DNA of 64,000 bases from assembly GCF_000466385.1 (NCBI RefSeq), contig NZ_KE952777.1:34162-98161 (forward strand), in the 5' to 3' direction. The stretch comes from Aneurinibacillus aneurinilyticus ATCC 12856 (GTDB lineage Bacteria > Bacillota > Bacilli > Aneurinibacillales > Aneurinibacillaceae). A program made the position numbers and the translations under genes. This document shows positions 8,074-17,956 of this stretch, in pieces. The notes beneath the pieces are model-generated. The model was not told the DNA's origin. It made no database searches and saw only the letters and a program-made list of their open reading frames with translations. Each line of letters opens with the position of its first letter. Within the stretch, counting starts at the first letter, position 1.

Positions 8074-9189
8074 ATGGAAAAACAAGCGTATATGCTATTG
8101 GCTTTATCACATATTAACCGGGTAGGGCGCCGTACACTTCGTCTTGCGCGTCTGCTTGGAGAGGCGGTAGATTTCTCTTGTTGTACCCTAAGGGATATAC
8201 AAAAGATGCTAGAGGTCACACCAGAGGTAGCAGAGCATATCAAGAATAAATTTAGTTTGCAAGATGCTGCAATGCGCGCACAGAAATGGGCAGCGCAAGG
8301 AATTGATATACTTACCCAGCATCATTCCGAGTATCCTAACCTGTTGCGAGAAATTCCTGACCCGCCTGAGATTTTATACATAACTGGTAACAAGGAGCTT
8401 TTACATCGACCTGCTATTGCAGTCATAGGTGCGCGTCGGCCTACGACCTATGGCAAAAACGTCGCCCTACAATGGGCACGTACGTTAGCAGAGCGAGATG
8501 TGATGATTGTATCTGGCATGGCACGGGGCATTGATAGTGAAGCTCACAGAGGGGCTTTAGCCGCTGATGGTGCCACAGTAGCCGTACTTGGATGTGGCGT
8601 GAATGTTGTTTATCCTTCCGAGAACCGAGTCTTGGCTGCGGAACTGAGACGCAAGGGAGCGATTTTGTCTGAGTATCCTCCGGATATGGAGCCGATGAGG
8701 GGATTTTTCCCTGAACGAAATCGCATTATTAGCGGACTTGCACGCGGCGTACTTGTTGTCGAGGCGGCCTCGCGCAGCGGCTCGCTCATTACAGCCGATT
8801 TGGCCGCTGAGCAGGGAAGGGATGTCTTCGCTGTGCCGGGCTCGATTTTTTCTCCAAGGAGCGCAGGCTGTCATTGGCTGATTCAGCAGGGAGCAAAATT
8901 AGTACAAAATACTCATGATATACTAAGCGAATATACAGGTTTAATTTCGGATACAAATGAAAATACAATCTATGCAGACAATACAACTGTTCCTTCTCTT
9001 ACCTCAGAGGAGAAAAGTGTATTGTCCGTCATTGGGTGGGATGCGATGTCATATGAAGACATTTTATGTCGAACTTCGTTTTCCTCTGGCTATTTACACT
9101 ATCTTTTGTTATCTTTGCAAGTAAAACAGCAAATTGCACAATTGCCCGGACCTGCTTTTATCCGGCTGGGAAATAAGAAAGATGTTTGA
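8074..9189 (+). CDS. dprA: DNA-processing protein DprA (Smf)
   Basis: DprA loads RecA on incoming single-stranded DNA during natural transformation. This 371-residue protein has an N-terminal SAM-like region (about 1-70), the extended Rossmann fold with [14 protein letters not shown] and [18 protein letters not shown], then [24 protein letters not shown] and [14 protein letters not shown], and a short winged-helix tail (about 300-370). Start ATG 8074 follows GAAGGAGTGAGG. It sits before topA as in most Bacillota. Confidence 0.97.
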   Translation: MEKQAYMLLALSHINRVGRRTLRLARLLGEAVDFSCCTLRDIQKMLEVTPEVAEHIKNKFSLQDAAMRAQKWAAQGIDILTQHHSEYPNLLREIPDPPEILYITGNKELLHRPAIAVIGARRPTTYGKNVALQWARTLAERDVMIVSGMARGIDSEAHRGALAADGATVAVLGCGVNVVYPSENRVLAAELRRKGAILSEYPPDMEPMRGFFPERNRIISGLARGVLVVEAASRSGSLITADLAAEQGRDVFAVPGSIFSPRSAGCHWLIQQGAKLVQNTHDILSEYTGLISDTNENTIYADNTTVPSLTSEEKSVLSVIGWDAMSYEDILCRTSFSSGYLHYLLLSLQVKQQIAQLPGPAFIRLGNKKDV

Positions 9190-9254
9190 CAAACGCAAGT
9201 TTTGTAATTAATAATAGGAGGAATTCTTTTCTTTCAGAAAAGGGGGAAACATGC

Positions 9255-11336
9255 TTGGCAGATTCACTGGTAATAGTGGAGTCTCCCGCAAAGGCGAAGA
9301 CAATCGGGAAATATCTCGGTAAGAAATATATTGTAAAAGCATCGATGGGCCATGTGAGGGATTTACCGAAAAGTCAAATGGGAGTCGATCCTGAAAAAGG
9401 ATTTCAACCGAAATATATCACCATTCGCGGCAAAGGAGACGTATTGAAAGAACTGCGGGATGCATCTAAGAAGGTAAAAAACATTTACCTGGCAGCGGAC
9501 CCCGACCGTGAAGGCGAGGCCATTGCCTGGCATCTGGCACATAGTTTAAACATAAACGAGGAACAAGCGTGCCGTGTCGTATTTAATGAAATTACGAAGC
9601 AAGCGGTGAAAGAGGCGTTTAAGCATCCGCGTAAAATCGATATGGATCTGGTGAACGCTCAGCAAACACGGCGTATTCTTGACCGGCTGGTCGGTTACAA
9701 TATATCGCCATTGCTCTGGAAAAAGGTAAAAAAGGGCCTGAGTGCCGGGCGCGTACAATCGGTGGCTGTAAAGCTCATTATCGATCGTGAAAAGGAAATC
9801 AACGCTTTTATTCCAGAAGAGTATTGGTCAGTAACCGCGCATTTGAAGTCCGATAAAGAAGTATTCGAAGCTAAGTTTTACGGCTACGGAAACGAAAAGG
9901 TTGAGCTGAAAACCGAATCGGAAGTACAGGAACTTCTGCATAGGATCGAAGGCAAAGCGTATGTAATTAACGAGATTAAGAAGCGGGAGCGAAGACGAAA
10001 TCCAGCTGCGCCGTTTACAACCAGTTCACTGCAACAGGAGGCAGCCCGCAAACTGAACTTCCGTGCAGCCAAAACGATGATGGTTGCACAGCAACTCTAC
10101 GAAGGAATCGATATCGGTAAAGAAGGTACGGTCGGTTTGATTACGTATATGCGTACGGATTCGACTCGTATTTCGCCGACAGCGCAGGAAGAAGCGAAAA
10201 AGTATATTGCGGAAGCGTATGGGGAAGAGTATACGCTTAGTGAACCGCGTCAGTTCAGCAAGAAGGAAGGGGCTCAGGATGCGCATGAAGCGATCCGTCC
10301 GACCCTTGTAGCCAAAGAACCTGCTTCGCTGAAGGAATATTTGTCCAGAGATCAGATGAAGCTGTACCGCCTAATATGGGAGCGCTTCATTGCGAGCCAA
10401 ATGGCTGCAGCGGTGCTTGATACGGTAACAGCAGATATTACGGTCGGGGATGCCCTGTTCCGTGCCAACGGCTCACAAGTGAAATTTCCAGGCTTTATGA
10501 AGGTATATGTAGAGGGCACCGATGATGTTCAGAAAGAGGATGACAAGATGCTGCCACCGCTTGAAGAGAAGCAGGAGGTAGCGCTTGCGGAAATGGATCC
10601 GAAGCAGCATTTTACCCAGCCGCCGCCACGCTATTCGGAAGCACGCTTGGTAAAAACGCTTGAAGAGCTTGGGATAGGCAGACCCAGCACATATGCGCCG
10701 ACGCTTGATACGATTCAGAAGAGAGGCTATGTGGCACTGCAGGATCGTCGGTTTATTCCAACTGAGTTAGGAGAAATCGTACTTGGGTTAATGGAAGAAT
10801 TCTTCCCGGAAATTCTTGACACGAAATTCACAGCCAAGATGGAAGATGATCTGGATCATATTGAAGAAGGCAGAGCTGAATGGGTTAAGGTACTTAATGA
10901 TTTCTACCAAGGTTTTTCCAAGCGCCTAGAAGTGGCGGAGAAGCATATGCAGGAAGTGGAGATTAAAGATGAAGTTTCTGATGTGACCTGCGATAAATGC
11001 GGCAGCCACATGGTATACAAAATTGGGCGCTATGGCAAGTTTCTTGCTTGCTCTGCATTCCCGGATTGTCGCAACACGATGCCTATCGTGAAAGAAATCG
11101 GCGTGAAATGCCCGAAATGTGAAACCGGGGAGATTGTGGAACGTAAGAGTAAGAAGAACCGACTTTTCTATGGGTGCAATAACTATCCGGACTGCGATTT
11201 TGTCTCATGGGATAAACCGTTGCCCCGGGCCTGTCCGAAATGCGGCAAGATGCTTGTTGAGAAAAAAGGCAAGGGTAAGAATAAAGGTCCTGTAGTCCAT
11301 TGCTCGGAATGTGACTATCAGGAAGAAACATCGTAA
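9255..11336 (+). CDS. topA: DNA topoisomerase I (type IA)
   Basis: Relaxes negative supercoils by single-strand passage. The Toprim domain opens with [18 protein letters not shown] and contains [17 protein letters not shown]; the active-site tyrosine is in [11 protein letters not shown] (Tyr298). Three C-terminal Cys4 zinc ribbons follow (CDKC...CxxxxxC, CPKC...CxxxxxC, CPKC...CxxC), a common Bacillota arrangement. I use TTG 9255, with AGGGGG about 9 bases upstream, giving 693 residues, close to B. subtilis TopA; the frame is open back to 9186 but has no ribosome site there. Confidence 0.96.
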   Translation: MADSLVIVESPAKAKTIGKYLGKKYIVKASMGHVRDLPKSQMGVDPEKGFQPKYITIRGKGDVLKELRDASKKVKNIYLAADPDREGEAIAWHLAHSLNINEEQACRVVFNEITKQAVKEAFKHPRKIDMDLVNAQQTRRILDRLVGYNISPLLWKKVKKGLSAGRVQSVAVKLIIDREKEINAFIPEEYWSVTAHLKSDKEVFEAKFYGYGNEKVELKTESEVQELLHRIEGKAYVINEIKKRERRRNPAAPFTTSSLQQEAARKLNFRAAKTMMVAQQLYEGIDIGKEGTVGLITYMRTDSTRISPTAQEEAKKYIAEAYGEEYTLSEPRQFSKKEGAQDAHEAIRPTLVAKEPASLKEYLSRDQMKLYRLIWERFIASQMAAAVLDTVTADITVGDALFRANGSQVKFPGFMKVYVEGTDDVQKEDDKMLPPLEEKQEVALAEMDPKQHFTQPPPRYSEARLVKTLEELGIGRPSTYAPTLDTIQKRGYVALQDRRFIPTELGEIVLGLMEEFFPEILDTKFTAKMEDDLDHIEEGRAEWVKVLNDFYQGFSKRLEVAEKHMQEVEIKDEVSDVTCDKCGSHMVYKIGRYGKFLACSAFPDCRNTMPIVKEIGVKCPKCETGEIVERKSKKNRLFYGCNNYPDCDFVSWDKPLPRACPKCGKMLVEKKGKGKNKGPVVHCSECDYQEETS

Positions 11337-11355
11337 GAAGGAGCTTTATGGAGCC

Positions 11356-12675
11356 ATGGAAAAAGTAAAAGTGATTGGAGCCGGTTTGGCTGGCAGTGAG
11401 GCAGCTTGGCAGATTGCCGAACAGGGCGTAGATGTTATCCTATATGAAATGCGTCCTGTACGCAATACCCCAGCCCACCATACAGATAAATTTGCGGAGC
11501 TAGTATGCAGTAATTCGCTTCGCGCCAATTCGCTGACTAATGCGGTCGGCATCTTAAAAGAGGAAATGCGCCACCTTTCATCCGTTATTATCCGGGCTGC
11601 GGATAATTGTGCGGTTCCTGCGGGAGGGGCGCTTGCGGTAGATCGGCATGAATTTGCCGATGCGGTGACAGATAGCATTCGCAATCATCCACGCATCGAG
11701 GTGCGCAACGAAGAAATTACAGAAATTCCCGATGGGATTGTAGTGGTTGCGACCGGCCCGCTGACATCGCCGGACTTATCGAAGCAATTGCAGAAAATAA
11801 CCGGACAGGAATATCTTTACTTTTATGATGCAGCTGCACCGATTATCGAAAAAGAAACCATCGATATGGAAAAAGTATTTCTTGCTTCACGCTACGATAA
11901 GGGAGAAGCTGCGTACTTAAATTGCCCGATGAACGAAGCGGAATTCAATGCGTTTTATGAAGCGCTTATTACGGCGGAAGAAGTGCCGTTAAAAGAATTC
12001 GAGAAACAGGTCTTTTTCGAGGGCTGCATGCCTATCGAGGTTATGGCAAAGCGAGGAAAACAGACCATGCTGTTCGGCCCGATGAAGCCAGTTGGTCTAA
12101 TCGATCCGCGCACAGGTAAACAACCATTTGCCGTCGTACAGTTGCGCCAGGACAATAGTGCGGGCACGCTTTATAATATTGTAGGGTTCCAAACTCATCT
12201 CAAGTGGCCTGAACAACGCCGGGTATTCAGTATGATTCCCGGGCTTGAAAATGCGGAAATTGTACGTTATGGCGTGATTCACCGCAATACATTTATCAAC
12301 TCGCCGCGCTTATTGAGACCGACATATCAATATAAGGACCGGAGTACACTGTTCTTCGCGGGACAGATGACTGGTGTGGAAGGATATGTTGAATCAGCTG
12401 CATCAGGACTCATTGCAGGGATTAATGCAGGAAGACTTGCACGTGGTCTCGAAGCACTGGTATTTCCAGCTGAGACTGCTATGGGTAGTATGGGGCACTA
12501 TATTACAACCGCTAATCCGGATAGCTTTCAGCCGATGAACGCAAATTTTGGATTGTTCCCGCCGCTTGAGAGGAAAATTCGCAACAAAAAAGAACGGTAT
12601 GAGCAATATGCTGAACGTGCATTAAACAAGATTCAGAATTTTTCCCAGAACGTTCACAATTTAAGTTGCAGTTGA
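11356..12675 (+). CDS. trmFO: tRNA (uracil-5-)-methyltransferase TrmFO, folate/FAD-dependent
   Basis: Makes the conserved T54 (m5U) of tRNA using methylenetetrahydrofolate and FAD, in place of SAM-dependent TrmA. Residues 1-30 form the FAD-binding motif [20 protein letters not shown]; further family blocks are [35 protein letters not shown] and [17 protein letters not shown]. Length 439 is typical. ATG 11356 lies about 12 bases after AAGGAG, a slightly long distance, but the FAD motif leaves no room for a later start. It follows topA after 19 bases, so the two are probably co-transcribed. Confidence 0.97.
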   Translation: MEKVKVIGAGLAGSEAAWQIAEQGVDVILYEMRPVRNTPAHHTDKFAELVCSNSLRANSLTNAVGILKEEMRHLSSVIIRAADNCAVPAGGALAVDRHEFADAVTDSIRNHPRIEVRNEEITEIPDGIVVVATGPLTSPDLSKQLQKITGQEYLYFYDAAAPIIEKETIDMEKVFLASRYDKGEAAYLNCPMNEAEFNAFYEALITAEEVPLKEFEKQVFFEGCMPIEVMAKRGKQTMLFGPMKPVGLIDPRTGKQPFAVVQLRQDNSAGTLYNIVGFQTHLKWPEQRRVFSMIPGLENAEIVRYGVIHRNTFINSPRLLRPTYQYKDRSTLFFAGQMTGVEGYVESAASGLIAGINAGRLARGLEALVFPAETAMGSMGHYITTANPDSFQPMNANFGLFPPLERKIRNKKERYEQYAERALNKIQNFSQNVHNLSCS

Positions 12676-12695
12676 CATTTAGGGTATGATATACT
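12666..12695 (+). promoter_or_regulatory. Probable extended -10 sigma-A promoter for xerC-hslVU-codY
   Basis: TTGCAG (12666-12671), 18 bases, then TATACT (12690-12695) preceded by TG at 12687-12688, an extended -10. It overlaps the end of trmFO. A consensus TTGACA at 12672-12677 lies at the wrong distance from this -10. In B. subtilis the equivalent cod operon also has its own promoter. Confidence 0.5.
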
Positions 12696-12754
12696 AACGA
12701 CGGTTAAAAGCTGGGGTTACCTTGTTAGGAAACTTTTTGCTGGAAGAATTGCGA

Positions 12755-12781
12755 ACGGGATGCGGTGTTGCCGCGTCCCGT
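12755..12781 (+). other. Strong leader hairpin upstream of xerC
   Basis: Bases 12755-12765 pair with 12771-12781 (11 base pairs, one G-T) around TGTTG. No T tract follows, so it is not a simple terminator. It ends 31 bases before the xerC start codon. Confidence 0.6.
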
Positions 12782-12812
12782 ATGCGTTGGTACTCGGTTA
12801 GGAGGTACACGG

Positions 12813-13715
12813 ATGGAAGGTCTGCATCCTGATGCGTTGCTTCTGCTGTTTAAGCAGTACCTGCAGATTGAGAAGAATGCTTCCCCTCTGACGGTCACAA
12901 ACTATGAGAAGGACATCCGGGCTTTTACAGCGTTTATGAAGCAGCATGGCGTAACGGAATATGCTGCTGTTTCTTATGTCCATGTACGCAGCTATCTTAC
13001 GGAACTTCATGAAAGAGACTATGCACGGCGTTCCATTGCACGCAAGCTATCAAGTTTGCGAAGCTTTTACCGTTTTATGGTACGGGAGGAGATGCTTGAG
13101 CACAATCCTTTTACTATGGCATCGACACCGAAGCTTGCGAAGAAACTCCCGGGATTTTTATTCCCGAAAGAAGTCGAGTCGCTGCTTGCCTTACCGGATA
13201 CGACCCGCCCGCTCGGTTGCAGGGACCGAGCGATTCTGGAGATGTTATATGCAAGCGGCATGCGGGTATCGGAGCTTATCGGACTTACCATACGTTCGGT
13301 AGACGTGTCGGCCGGCACCGCATTAGTATTCGGAAAAGGTGCAAAAGAAAGATACGTTCCGCTTGGGGAGCACGCTCTGTGTGCGTATGAGCATTACATG
13401 CGGGAGGGACGTTCGCTTCTGTGCAAACATAATAAAAATGATGCTTTATTCGTGAATGTTCGAGGAGAGCCGCTGACGGATCGTAGCGTCCGCCGCATCA
13501 TAAACAAGTATGTAGAGCAGGCGAGCGAACTGCTGAAAGTAAGCCCGCATACTTTCCGCCATACGTTTGCCACCCATTTAATCGAGAATGGAGCCGATTT
13601 GCGGAGCGTACAGGAAATGCTGGGGCACGCCAGCATTTCATCAACCCAAATCTACACTCATGTGACGAGAGAGAGAATGCGGCTTGTGTACAACCAAGCT
13701 CATCCACGGGCGTAA
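12813..13715 (+). CDS. xerC: Site-specific tyrosine recombinase XerC (CodV)
   Basis: Resolves chromosome dimers at dif with XerD. A SAM-like N-terminal core-binding domain (residues about 5-90) precedes the catalytic domain, where the tetrad is visible: Arg151 in SGMRVSEL, the His-x-x-Arg box in HTFRHTFATH, the second His in LGHASISSTQIYTHV and the nucleophile Tyr281. Length 300. ATG 12813 follows TTAGGAGGT 6 bases upstream. It heads the xerC-hslV-hslU-codY cluster exactly as codV does in B. subtilis. XerC rather than XerD is chosen from this position. Confidence 0.96.
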   Translation: MEGLHPDALLLLFKQYLQIEKNASPLTVTNYEKDIRAFTAFMKQHGVTEYAAVSYVHVRSYLTELHERDYARRSIARKLSSLRSFYRFMVREEMLEHNPFTMASTPKLAKKLPGFLFPKEVESLLALPDTTRPLGCRDRAILEMLYASGMRVSELIGLTIRSVDVSAGTALVFGKGAKERYVPLGEHALCAYEHYMREGRSLLCKHNKNDALFVNVRGEPLTDRSVRRIINKYVEQASELLKVSPHTFRHTFATHLIENGADLRSVQEMLGHASISSTQIYTHVTRERMRLVYNQAHPRA

Positions 13716-13738
13716 AATAATATAATGGAGGGAACTCG

Positions 13739-14287
13739 ATGGAGATGACCTTTCACGCCACTACGATTTTTGCTGTCCGTCATGACGGAAATGCGGCGAT
13801 GGCCGGTGACGGTCAGGTTACATTAGGCAATACAGTAGTGATGAAGCAGACAGCTAAAAAAGTACGTCGGCTATATCATGGAAAAGTCGTGGCTGGATTT
13901 GCCGGTTCTGTAGCCGATGCGATTACGCTGTTTGAGAAGTTTGAAGCCAAGCTTGAAGAGTACCATGGTAACCTGCAGCGCGCGGCTGTGGAATTAGCGA
14001 AAGACTGGCGGTTGGATAAAGTGCTGCGCAAACTGGAAGCACTCATGATTGTCATGGATAAAGAGCACATGCTTCTCATCTCGGGAACGGGAGAGATTAT
14101 CGAGCCGGATGATGGCATTCTTGCTATCGGATCGGGCGGCAACTATGCACTTGCAGCAGGTCGTGCCCTTAAACAGCATGCTTCCAACCTGACAGCACGG
14201 GAAATCGCCACTGCAGCCCTAACGGCGGCCGCTGATATTTGCGTTTATACGAACCACAACCTGGTTGTCGAAGAAATCAATGAATGA
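13739..14287 (+). CDS. hslV: ATP-dependent protease, peptidase subunit HslV (ClpQ/CodW)
   Basis: Proteolytic core of the HslUV protease. 182 residues with [20 protein letters not shown] near the start and [15 protein letters not shown], both family hallmarks. ATG 13739 lies 6 bases after GGAGGG; a second ATG in frame at 13745 has longer spacing. As in B. subtilis ClpQ there is an extension before the Thr-Thr pair that is N-terminal in proteobacterial HslV, but the serine that B. subtilis uses is not present. Whether Thr8 or a new N-terminal Thr acts is open. The gene is 15 bases upstream of hslU. Confidence 0.97.
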   Translation: MEMTFHATTIFAVRHDGNAAMAGDGQVTLGNTVVMKQTAKKVRRLYHGKVVAGFAGSVADAITLFEKFEAKLEEYHGNLQRAAVELAKDWRLDKVLRKLEALMIVMDKEHMLLISGTGEIIEPDDGILAIGSGGNYALAAGRALKQHASNLTAREIATAALTAAADICVYTNHNLVVEEINE

Positions 14288-14302
14288 CGAGGAGGCTATG
14301 CC

Positions 14303-15700
14303 TTGAAAAATCCTGAACGTTTAACACCCAAACAAATTGTTGAACAACTGGATTACTTTATCGTCGGACAGAAGCAGGCGAAGCGTTCTGTCGCAATCGC
14401 CCTGCGTAACCGGTATCGCCGCAGTTTGCTTCCGGACGAGATTCGCGATGAGATCGTACCGAAGAACATTCTAATGATCGGACCGACAGGAGTTGGGAAG
14501 ACGGAAATTGCCAGACGATTGGCTAAGTTGACTGGGGCTCCTTTTATTAAGGTGGAAGCTACGAAATTCACCGAAGTTGGTTATGTCGGTCGCGATGTAG
14601 AATCAATGGTTCGAGATCTGGTAGAAACGGCAATCCGTATTGTGAAAGCAGAAAAAACGGAGCAGGTAAAGGATAAAGCGGAAACGATGGCGAATGAGCG
14701 CATTGTGCATGTTCTCGTTCCCGGTAAGCAAGGTGGCAAGGCGTATAAAAATCCGCTTGAGATGTTGTTTGGCAATCAGAACACGTATCAGTCTTCGACT
14801 GATGACACGGAAGATCTTTCGTTGTCACAGCAGCGGCGCCAGATAGCGCATCAGCTCGCTATGGGGCAATTAGAAGATACTGTGATTGAAATTGAGGTTG
14901 AAGATGCTGCCCCACCAATGTTTGACATGTTTTCAGGTTCAGGTATGGATCAAATGGGTATTAATATGCAAGAGATGCTGGGGAATTTCTTGCCGAAAAA
15001 AATGAAAAAACGAAAGCTGCCGATTCGGGAAGCGCGCAAGGTGCTAACGATGCAGGAGGCCCAAAAGCTGATTGATATGGACGAAGTTATTCAGGAGTCC
15101 ATAGAACGGGCCGAGCAGAGCGGGATTATTTTCATTGATGAAATTGATAAGATTGCCGGTAAAGAATCGAATTCCGCCCAAGTATCGCGTGAGGGAGTGC
15201 AGCGGGATATTTTGCCGATTGTAGAAGGCTCTACGATTATGACTAAATATGGTCCCGTAAAAACCGACTATGTGCTGTTTGTTGCGGCCGGTGCCTTCCA
15301 TATGGCGAAGCCGTCCGATTTAATTCCAGAGCTGCAGGGACGTTTTCCGATTCGCGTGGAGCTTGATAGCTTACGTATAGAAGATTTCGTCCAAATTTTA
15401 ACCGAACCGAAAAACGCTTTGATCAAACAATATATTTCTTTATTGGAGACAGAAGGAATAAAAGTTGAATTTTCTGACGATGCTATTAAAGAGATTGCTA
15501 AACTTGCAGCCGAGGTGAATCAGAACACGGATAATATCGGTGCCAGGAGATTACATACCATTTTGGAGAAATTGCTTGAAGACCTGTCATTTGAAGCTTC
15601 CGATGTGACACTGGAAAAAATCGTTATCACCCCGGAATATGTAAGGGATAAATTGAAAGGCATCGTAGAAGATCGAGATTTGAGTCGTTATATTTTGTAA
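14303..15700 (+). CDS. hslU: ATP-dependent protease, ATPase/unfoldase subunit HslU (ClpY)
   Basis: AAA+ unfoldase partner of HslV. 465 residues with Walker [10 protein letters not shown], the [13 protein letters not shown] block, Walker [11 protein letters not shown], the inserted I-domain of about residues 110-240, [12 protein letters not shown] and the C-terminal SRYIL tail that docks into HslV. It starts at TTG 14303 with GAGGAGG 8 bases upstream. Confidence 0.97.
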   Translation: MKNPERLTPKQIVEQLDYFIVGQKQAKRSVAIALRNRYRRSLLPDEIRDEIVPKNILMIGPTGVGKTEIARRLAKLTGAPFIKVEATKFTEVGYVGRDVESMVRDLVETAIRIVKAEKTEQVKDKAETMANERIVHVLVPGKQGGKAYKNPLEMLFGNQNTYQSSTDDTEDLSLSQQRRQIAHQLAMGQLEDTVIEIEVEDAAPPMFDMFSGSGMDQMGINMQEMLGNFLPKKMKKRKLPIREARKVLTMQEAQKLIDMDEVIQESIERAEQSGIIFIDEIDKIAGKESNSAQVSREGVQRDILPIVEGSTIMTKYGPVKTDYVLFVAAGAFHMAKPSDLIPELQGRFPIRVELDSLRIEDFVQILTEPKNALIKQYISLLETEGIKVEFSDDAIKEIAKLAAEVNQNTDNIGARRLHTILEKLLEDLSFEASDVTLEKIVITPEYVRDKLKGIVEDRDLSRYIL

Positions 15701-15723
15701 ACTTTGAAGGAGGAATTACAACA

Positions 15724-16503
15724 ATGGATTTACTAACAAAAATTCGCCGTATTAACCGTATGCTGCAGAAGACGGCGGGACATCCGGTAAACTTTATGGA
15801 AATGGCAGAAGTATTAAGTGAGATTATCGAGGCTAACATTTTCGTGTTGAGCCGCAAAGGAAAGATTCTTGGCTATGCGAATGCACAGGAAGTAGATAAT
15901 GAGCGCATTCGCAAAATGCTTGATGAACGTCGCTTCCCGGGGGATTATAGCACGCAATTGCTCCGTCTGGATGAAACGTCGGCGAACCTGGATATCGAAA
16001 GTCCATATACGGCGTTCCCGGTAGAGATGAAAGATTTATTCAAGAAAGGTCTAACGACGATTGTTCCGGTTGTCGGAGGCGGAGACCGTCTAGGTACACT
16101 TGTTCTGGCCCGTGTAAACGAAACGTTTACAGATGATGATTTGGTGCTGGCTGAAGTGGGTGCAACGGTAGTAGGTATGGAGATTCTGCGTGAGCGTGCA
16201 GAAGAGATTGAGCAAGAGGCACGCAGCAAGGCGGTCGTGCAGATGGCGATTGGTTCATTATCTTATAGTGAATTAGAAGCTGTAGAACATATTTTCGAAG
16301 AGTTGGATGCAAAAGAAGGTCTACTGGTTGCAAGTAAAATTGCTGACCGCGTAGGCATTACGCGCTCGGTTATTGTAAATGCGCTCCGTAAACTGGAAAG
16401 CGCCGGTGTCATCGAATCACGCTCGCTCGGTATGAAAGGAACGTACATTAAAATCCTGAATGAAAAACTATTACCGGAACTGGAAAAGCTGAAGACTTCG
16501 TAG
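15724..16503 (+). CDS. codY: Global transcriptional regulator CodY
   Basis: Nutrient-sensing repressor that responds to branched-chain amino acids and GTP in low-GC Gram-positives, and in B. subtilis also represses the adjacent fla/che operon. 259 residues: an N-terminal GAF-type ligand domain (starting [15 protein letters not shown]) and a C-terminal winged helix ([20 protein letters not shown], then [18 protein letters not shown]). ATG 15724 follows AAGGAGG. It is last in its cluster and followed by a strong terminator. Confidence 0.98.
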   Translation: MDLLTKIRRINRMLQKTAGHPVNFMEMAEVLSEIIEANIFVLSRKGKILGYANAQEVDNERIRKMLDERRFPGDYSTQLLRLDETSANLDIESPYTAFPVEMKDLFKKGLTTIVPVVGGGDRLGTLVLARVNETFTDDDLVLAEVGATVVGMEILRERAEEIEQEARSKAVVQMAIGSLSYSELEAVEHIFEELDAKEGLLVASKIADRVGITRSVIVNALRKLESAGVIESRSLGMKGTYIKILNEKLLPELEKLKTS

Positions 16504-16568
16504 TTGAATATTCATAGCTTTCTAATGAAAATATTTTGTTCGTAGTAAAATCCTATTTTATGTCAGGT

Positions 16569-16608
16569 AACAAAGCCCTATCTTTAAGATAGGGCTTTGT
16601 TCGTTTAA
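16569..16608 (+). terminator. Strong, near-symmetric terminator between codY and the fla/che operon
   Basis: AACAAAGCCCTATC (16569-16582) pairs with GATAGGGCTTTGTT (16588-16601), a 14-base perfect stem, followed by CGTTTAAT. The perfect symmetry suggests it insulates both directions, though the T-run is short. Confidence 0.85.
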
Positions 16609-16632
16609 TACAATCTGCTAATATAAAGATTG

Positions 16633-16661
16633 TTGTACGAATTACACATAATTTGTCGAAT
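16633..16661 (+). promoter_or_regulatory. Weak candidate promoter for the fla/che operon
   Basis: TTGTAC (16633-16638), 17 bases, TCGAAT (16656-16661). Both boxes are imperfect. No SigD-type motif (TAAA then GCCGATAT) or clear CodY box was found in the 130 bases between the terminator and flgB, yet a promoter for the operon must lie in or near here. Confidence 0.3.
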
Positions 16662-16738
16662 TGGCAGGATTTGATTTTCCTGATATGGAACATTATAGTT
16701 CAAACCATTTCATACATAGGATGAAAGGGGGAAGAAAT

Positions 16739-17146
16739 ATGCTTTCAACACCAACCATGTCAATTTTTGAAAAGGCGCTTGATGCTGCTACGTTGCGTCA
16801 TCAGGCCATTAGTAATAACATTGCGAATGTGAATACCCCTCATTATAGGACCCAGTCTGTTGCGTTCGAAGATGAGCTTCAGAAAGCGATGGCTAAAGGT
16901 TCTACCGCATTTACCGCTTATAGGACAAACGAGAAGCATATATCTTTTGGCATGCCATCTCTTCAGAGTGTTGGGCCAAAGTTGCGGATTGATGAGGCTG
17001 TAGGACCTATGCAAAATGCCGCGAATAATGTCGACTTGGACTTTGAGATGACGAACCTGGCAAGAAACCAACTGTGGTATAACGCACTTGTACAGCAAGC
17101 GAGTGGTCAATACAACAAGCTGCGGACCGTAATAGGAGGGAAGTAA
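16739..17146 (+). CDS. flgB: Flagellar basal-body rod protein FlgB
   Basis: Proximal rod subunit of the flagellar axis. 135 residues with the N-terminal rod signature HQAISNNIANVNTPHYR and a C-terminal heptad helix (NQLWYNALVQQASGQYNKL). ATG 16739 follows AAAGGGGGAAG; the frame is open earlier but lacks a ribosome site. It is the first gene of the fla/che operon, 2 bases before flgC. Confidence 0.96.
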   Translation: MLSTPTMSIFEKALDAATLRHQAISNNIANVNTPHYRTQSVAFEDELQKAMAKGSTAFTAYRTNEKHISFGMPSLQSVGPKLRIDEAVGPMQNAANNVDLDFEMTNLARNQLWYNALVQQASGQYNKLRTVIGGK

Positions 17147-17148
17147 CG

Positions 17149-17610
17149 ATGGCATTGTTTGGAAGCTTTGATAGTAGCGCATCTGCATTGACGGCCAACC
17201 GGTTACGGCTGGATGTTATTTCAAGCAATATCTCCAATGCGAATACGACGCGTGGCGAGTATGTGAACGGCAGATGGCAGCCTTATAAACGAAAAGTAGC
17301 AATCATTGAACCAAAGAAAGAGACTTTGAGCTTTCAGAATTTCCTTCAGACGGCCGCCAACAAAACGGGCCGAACGGTTACAAATGGCGTGCGTGTTACA
17401 CGGATTATGGAAGATCGGACGGAGCCAAAAAGGATGTATGATCCAACGCATCCAGATGCAGATGCACGAGGATATGTCGCATTTCCGAACGTCGATATAC
17501 TGAAAGAAATGGTGGATTTGATGTCAACAATCAGGGCATACGAATCGAATGTAACGGCAATTAATGCAGCGAAGGCGATGGCTACGAAAGCCTTAGAGAT
17601 CGGTAAGTAA
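17149..17610 (+). CDS. flgC: Flagellar basal-body rod protein FlgC
   Basis: Proximal rod subunit. 153 residues: SALTANRLRLDVISSNISNA at the N-terminus, YDPTHPDADARGYVAFPNV in the middle and MVDLMSTIRAYESNVTAINA near the end are typical of FlgC. The ribosome site GGAGGG lies within the end of flgB. Confidence 0.97.
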   Translation: MALFGSFDSSASALTANRLRLDVISSNISNANTTRGEYVNGRWQPYKRKVAIIEPKKETLSFQNFLQTAANKTGRTVTNGVRVTRIMEDRTEPKRMYDPTHPDADARGYVAFPNVDILKEMVDLMSTIRAYESNVTAINAAKAMATKALEIGK

Positions 17611-17621
17611 GGGGCGAGAAT

Positions 17622-17927
17622 ATGATAGAAAAAATCGGGATGGGTCTTCCGGTAGAAGTTGTACAGGGAGATGGGAAACAGGTTGCCCCAACACCTTATG
17701 AAGCGACCACCGCTTTTTCGGCCTATTTGAAGAATGCGATTCAGGATGTAAACGGGCTGCAAAAGGCGAGTGACACGCTGAACCAGGGTTTGGCTGCGGG
17801 ACAAGTTCAAGATATACATCAAGTAGTGATTGCCTCGCAGAAGGCGGGCATAGCAATTGATATGGCTATGCAGGTGCGCAATAAGGCTGTAGAGGCATAT
17901 CAAGAAATTATGCGAATGCAAATCTAG
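17622..17927 (+). CDS. fliE: Flagellar hook-basal body complex protein FliE
   Basis: Links the MS ring/export gate to the rod. 101 residues with the C-terminal FliE pattern (HQVVIASQKAGIAIDMAMQV then EAYQEIMRMQI). It sits between flgC and fliF with 11- and 29-base gaps. Confidence 0.96.
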   Translation: MIEKIGMGLPVEVVQGDGKQVAPTPYEATTAFSAYLKNAIQDVNGLQKASDTLNQGLAAGQVQDIHQVVIASQKAGIAIDMAMQVRNKAVEAYQEIMRMQI

Positions 17928-17956
17928 TAATTTAAAGGCAATTGGCGGGGTGGAGG

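Noticed and set aside
16662..16690. Sigma-54-like TTGGCAG and TTTGATTTT upstream of flgB
   Set aside because: The GG is present but the required GC about 10 bases downstream is missing, and Bacillota fla/che operons are not known to use sigma-54.
16504..16738. CodY-binding box in front of flgB
   Set aside because: A/T-rich stretches exist (e.g. around 16520-16540) but none matches AATTTTCWGAAAATT well enough to claim.
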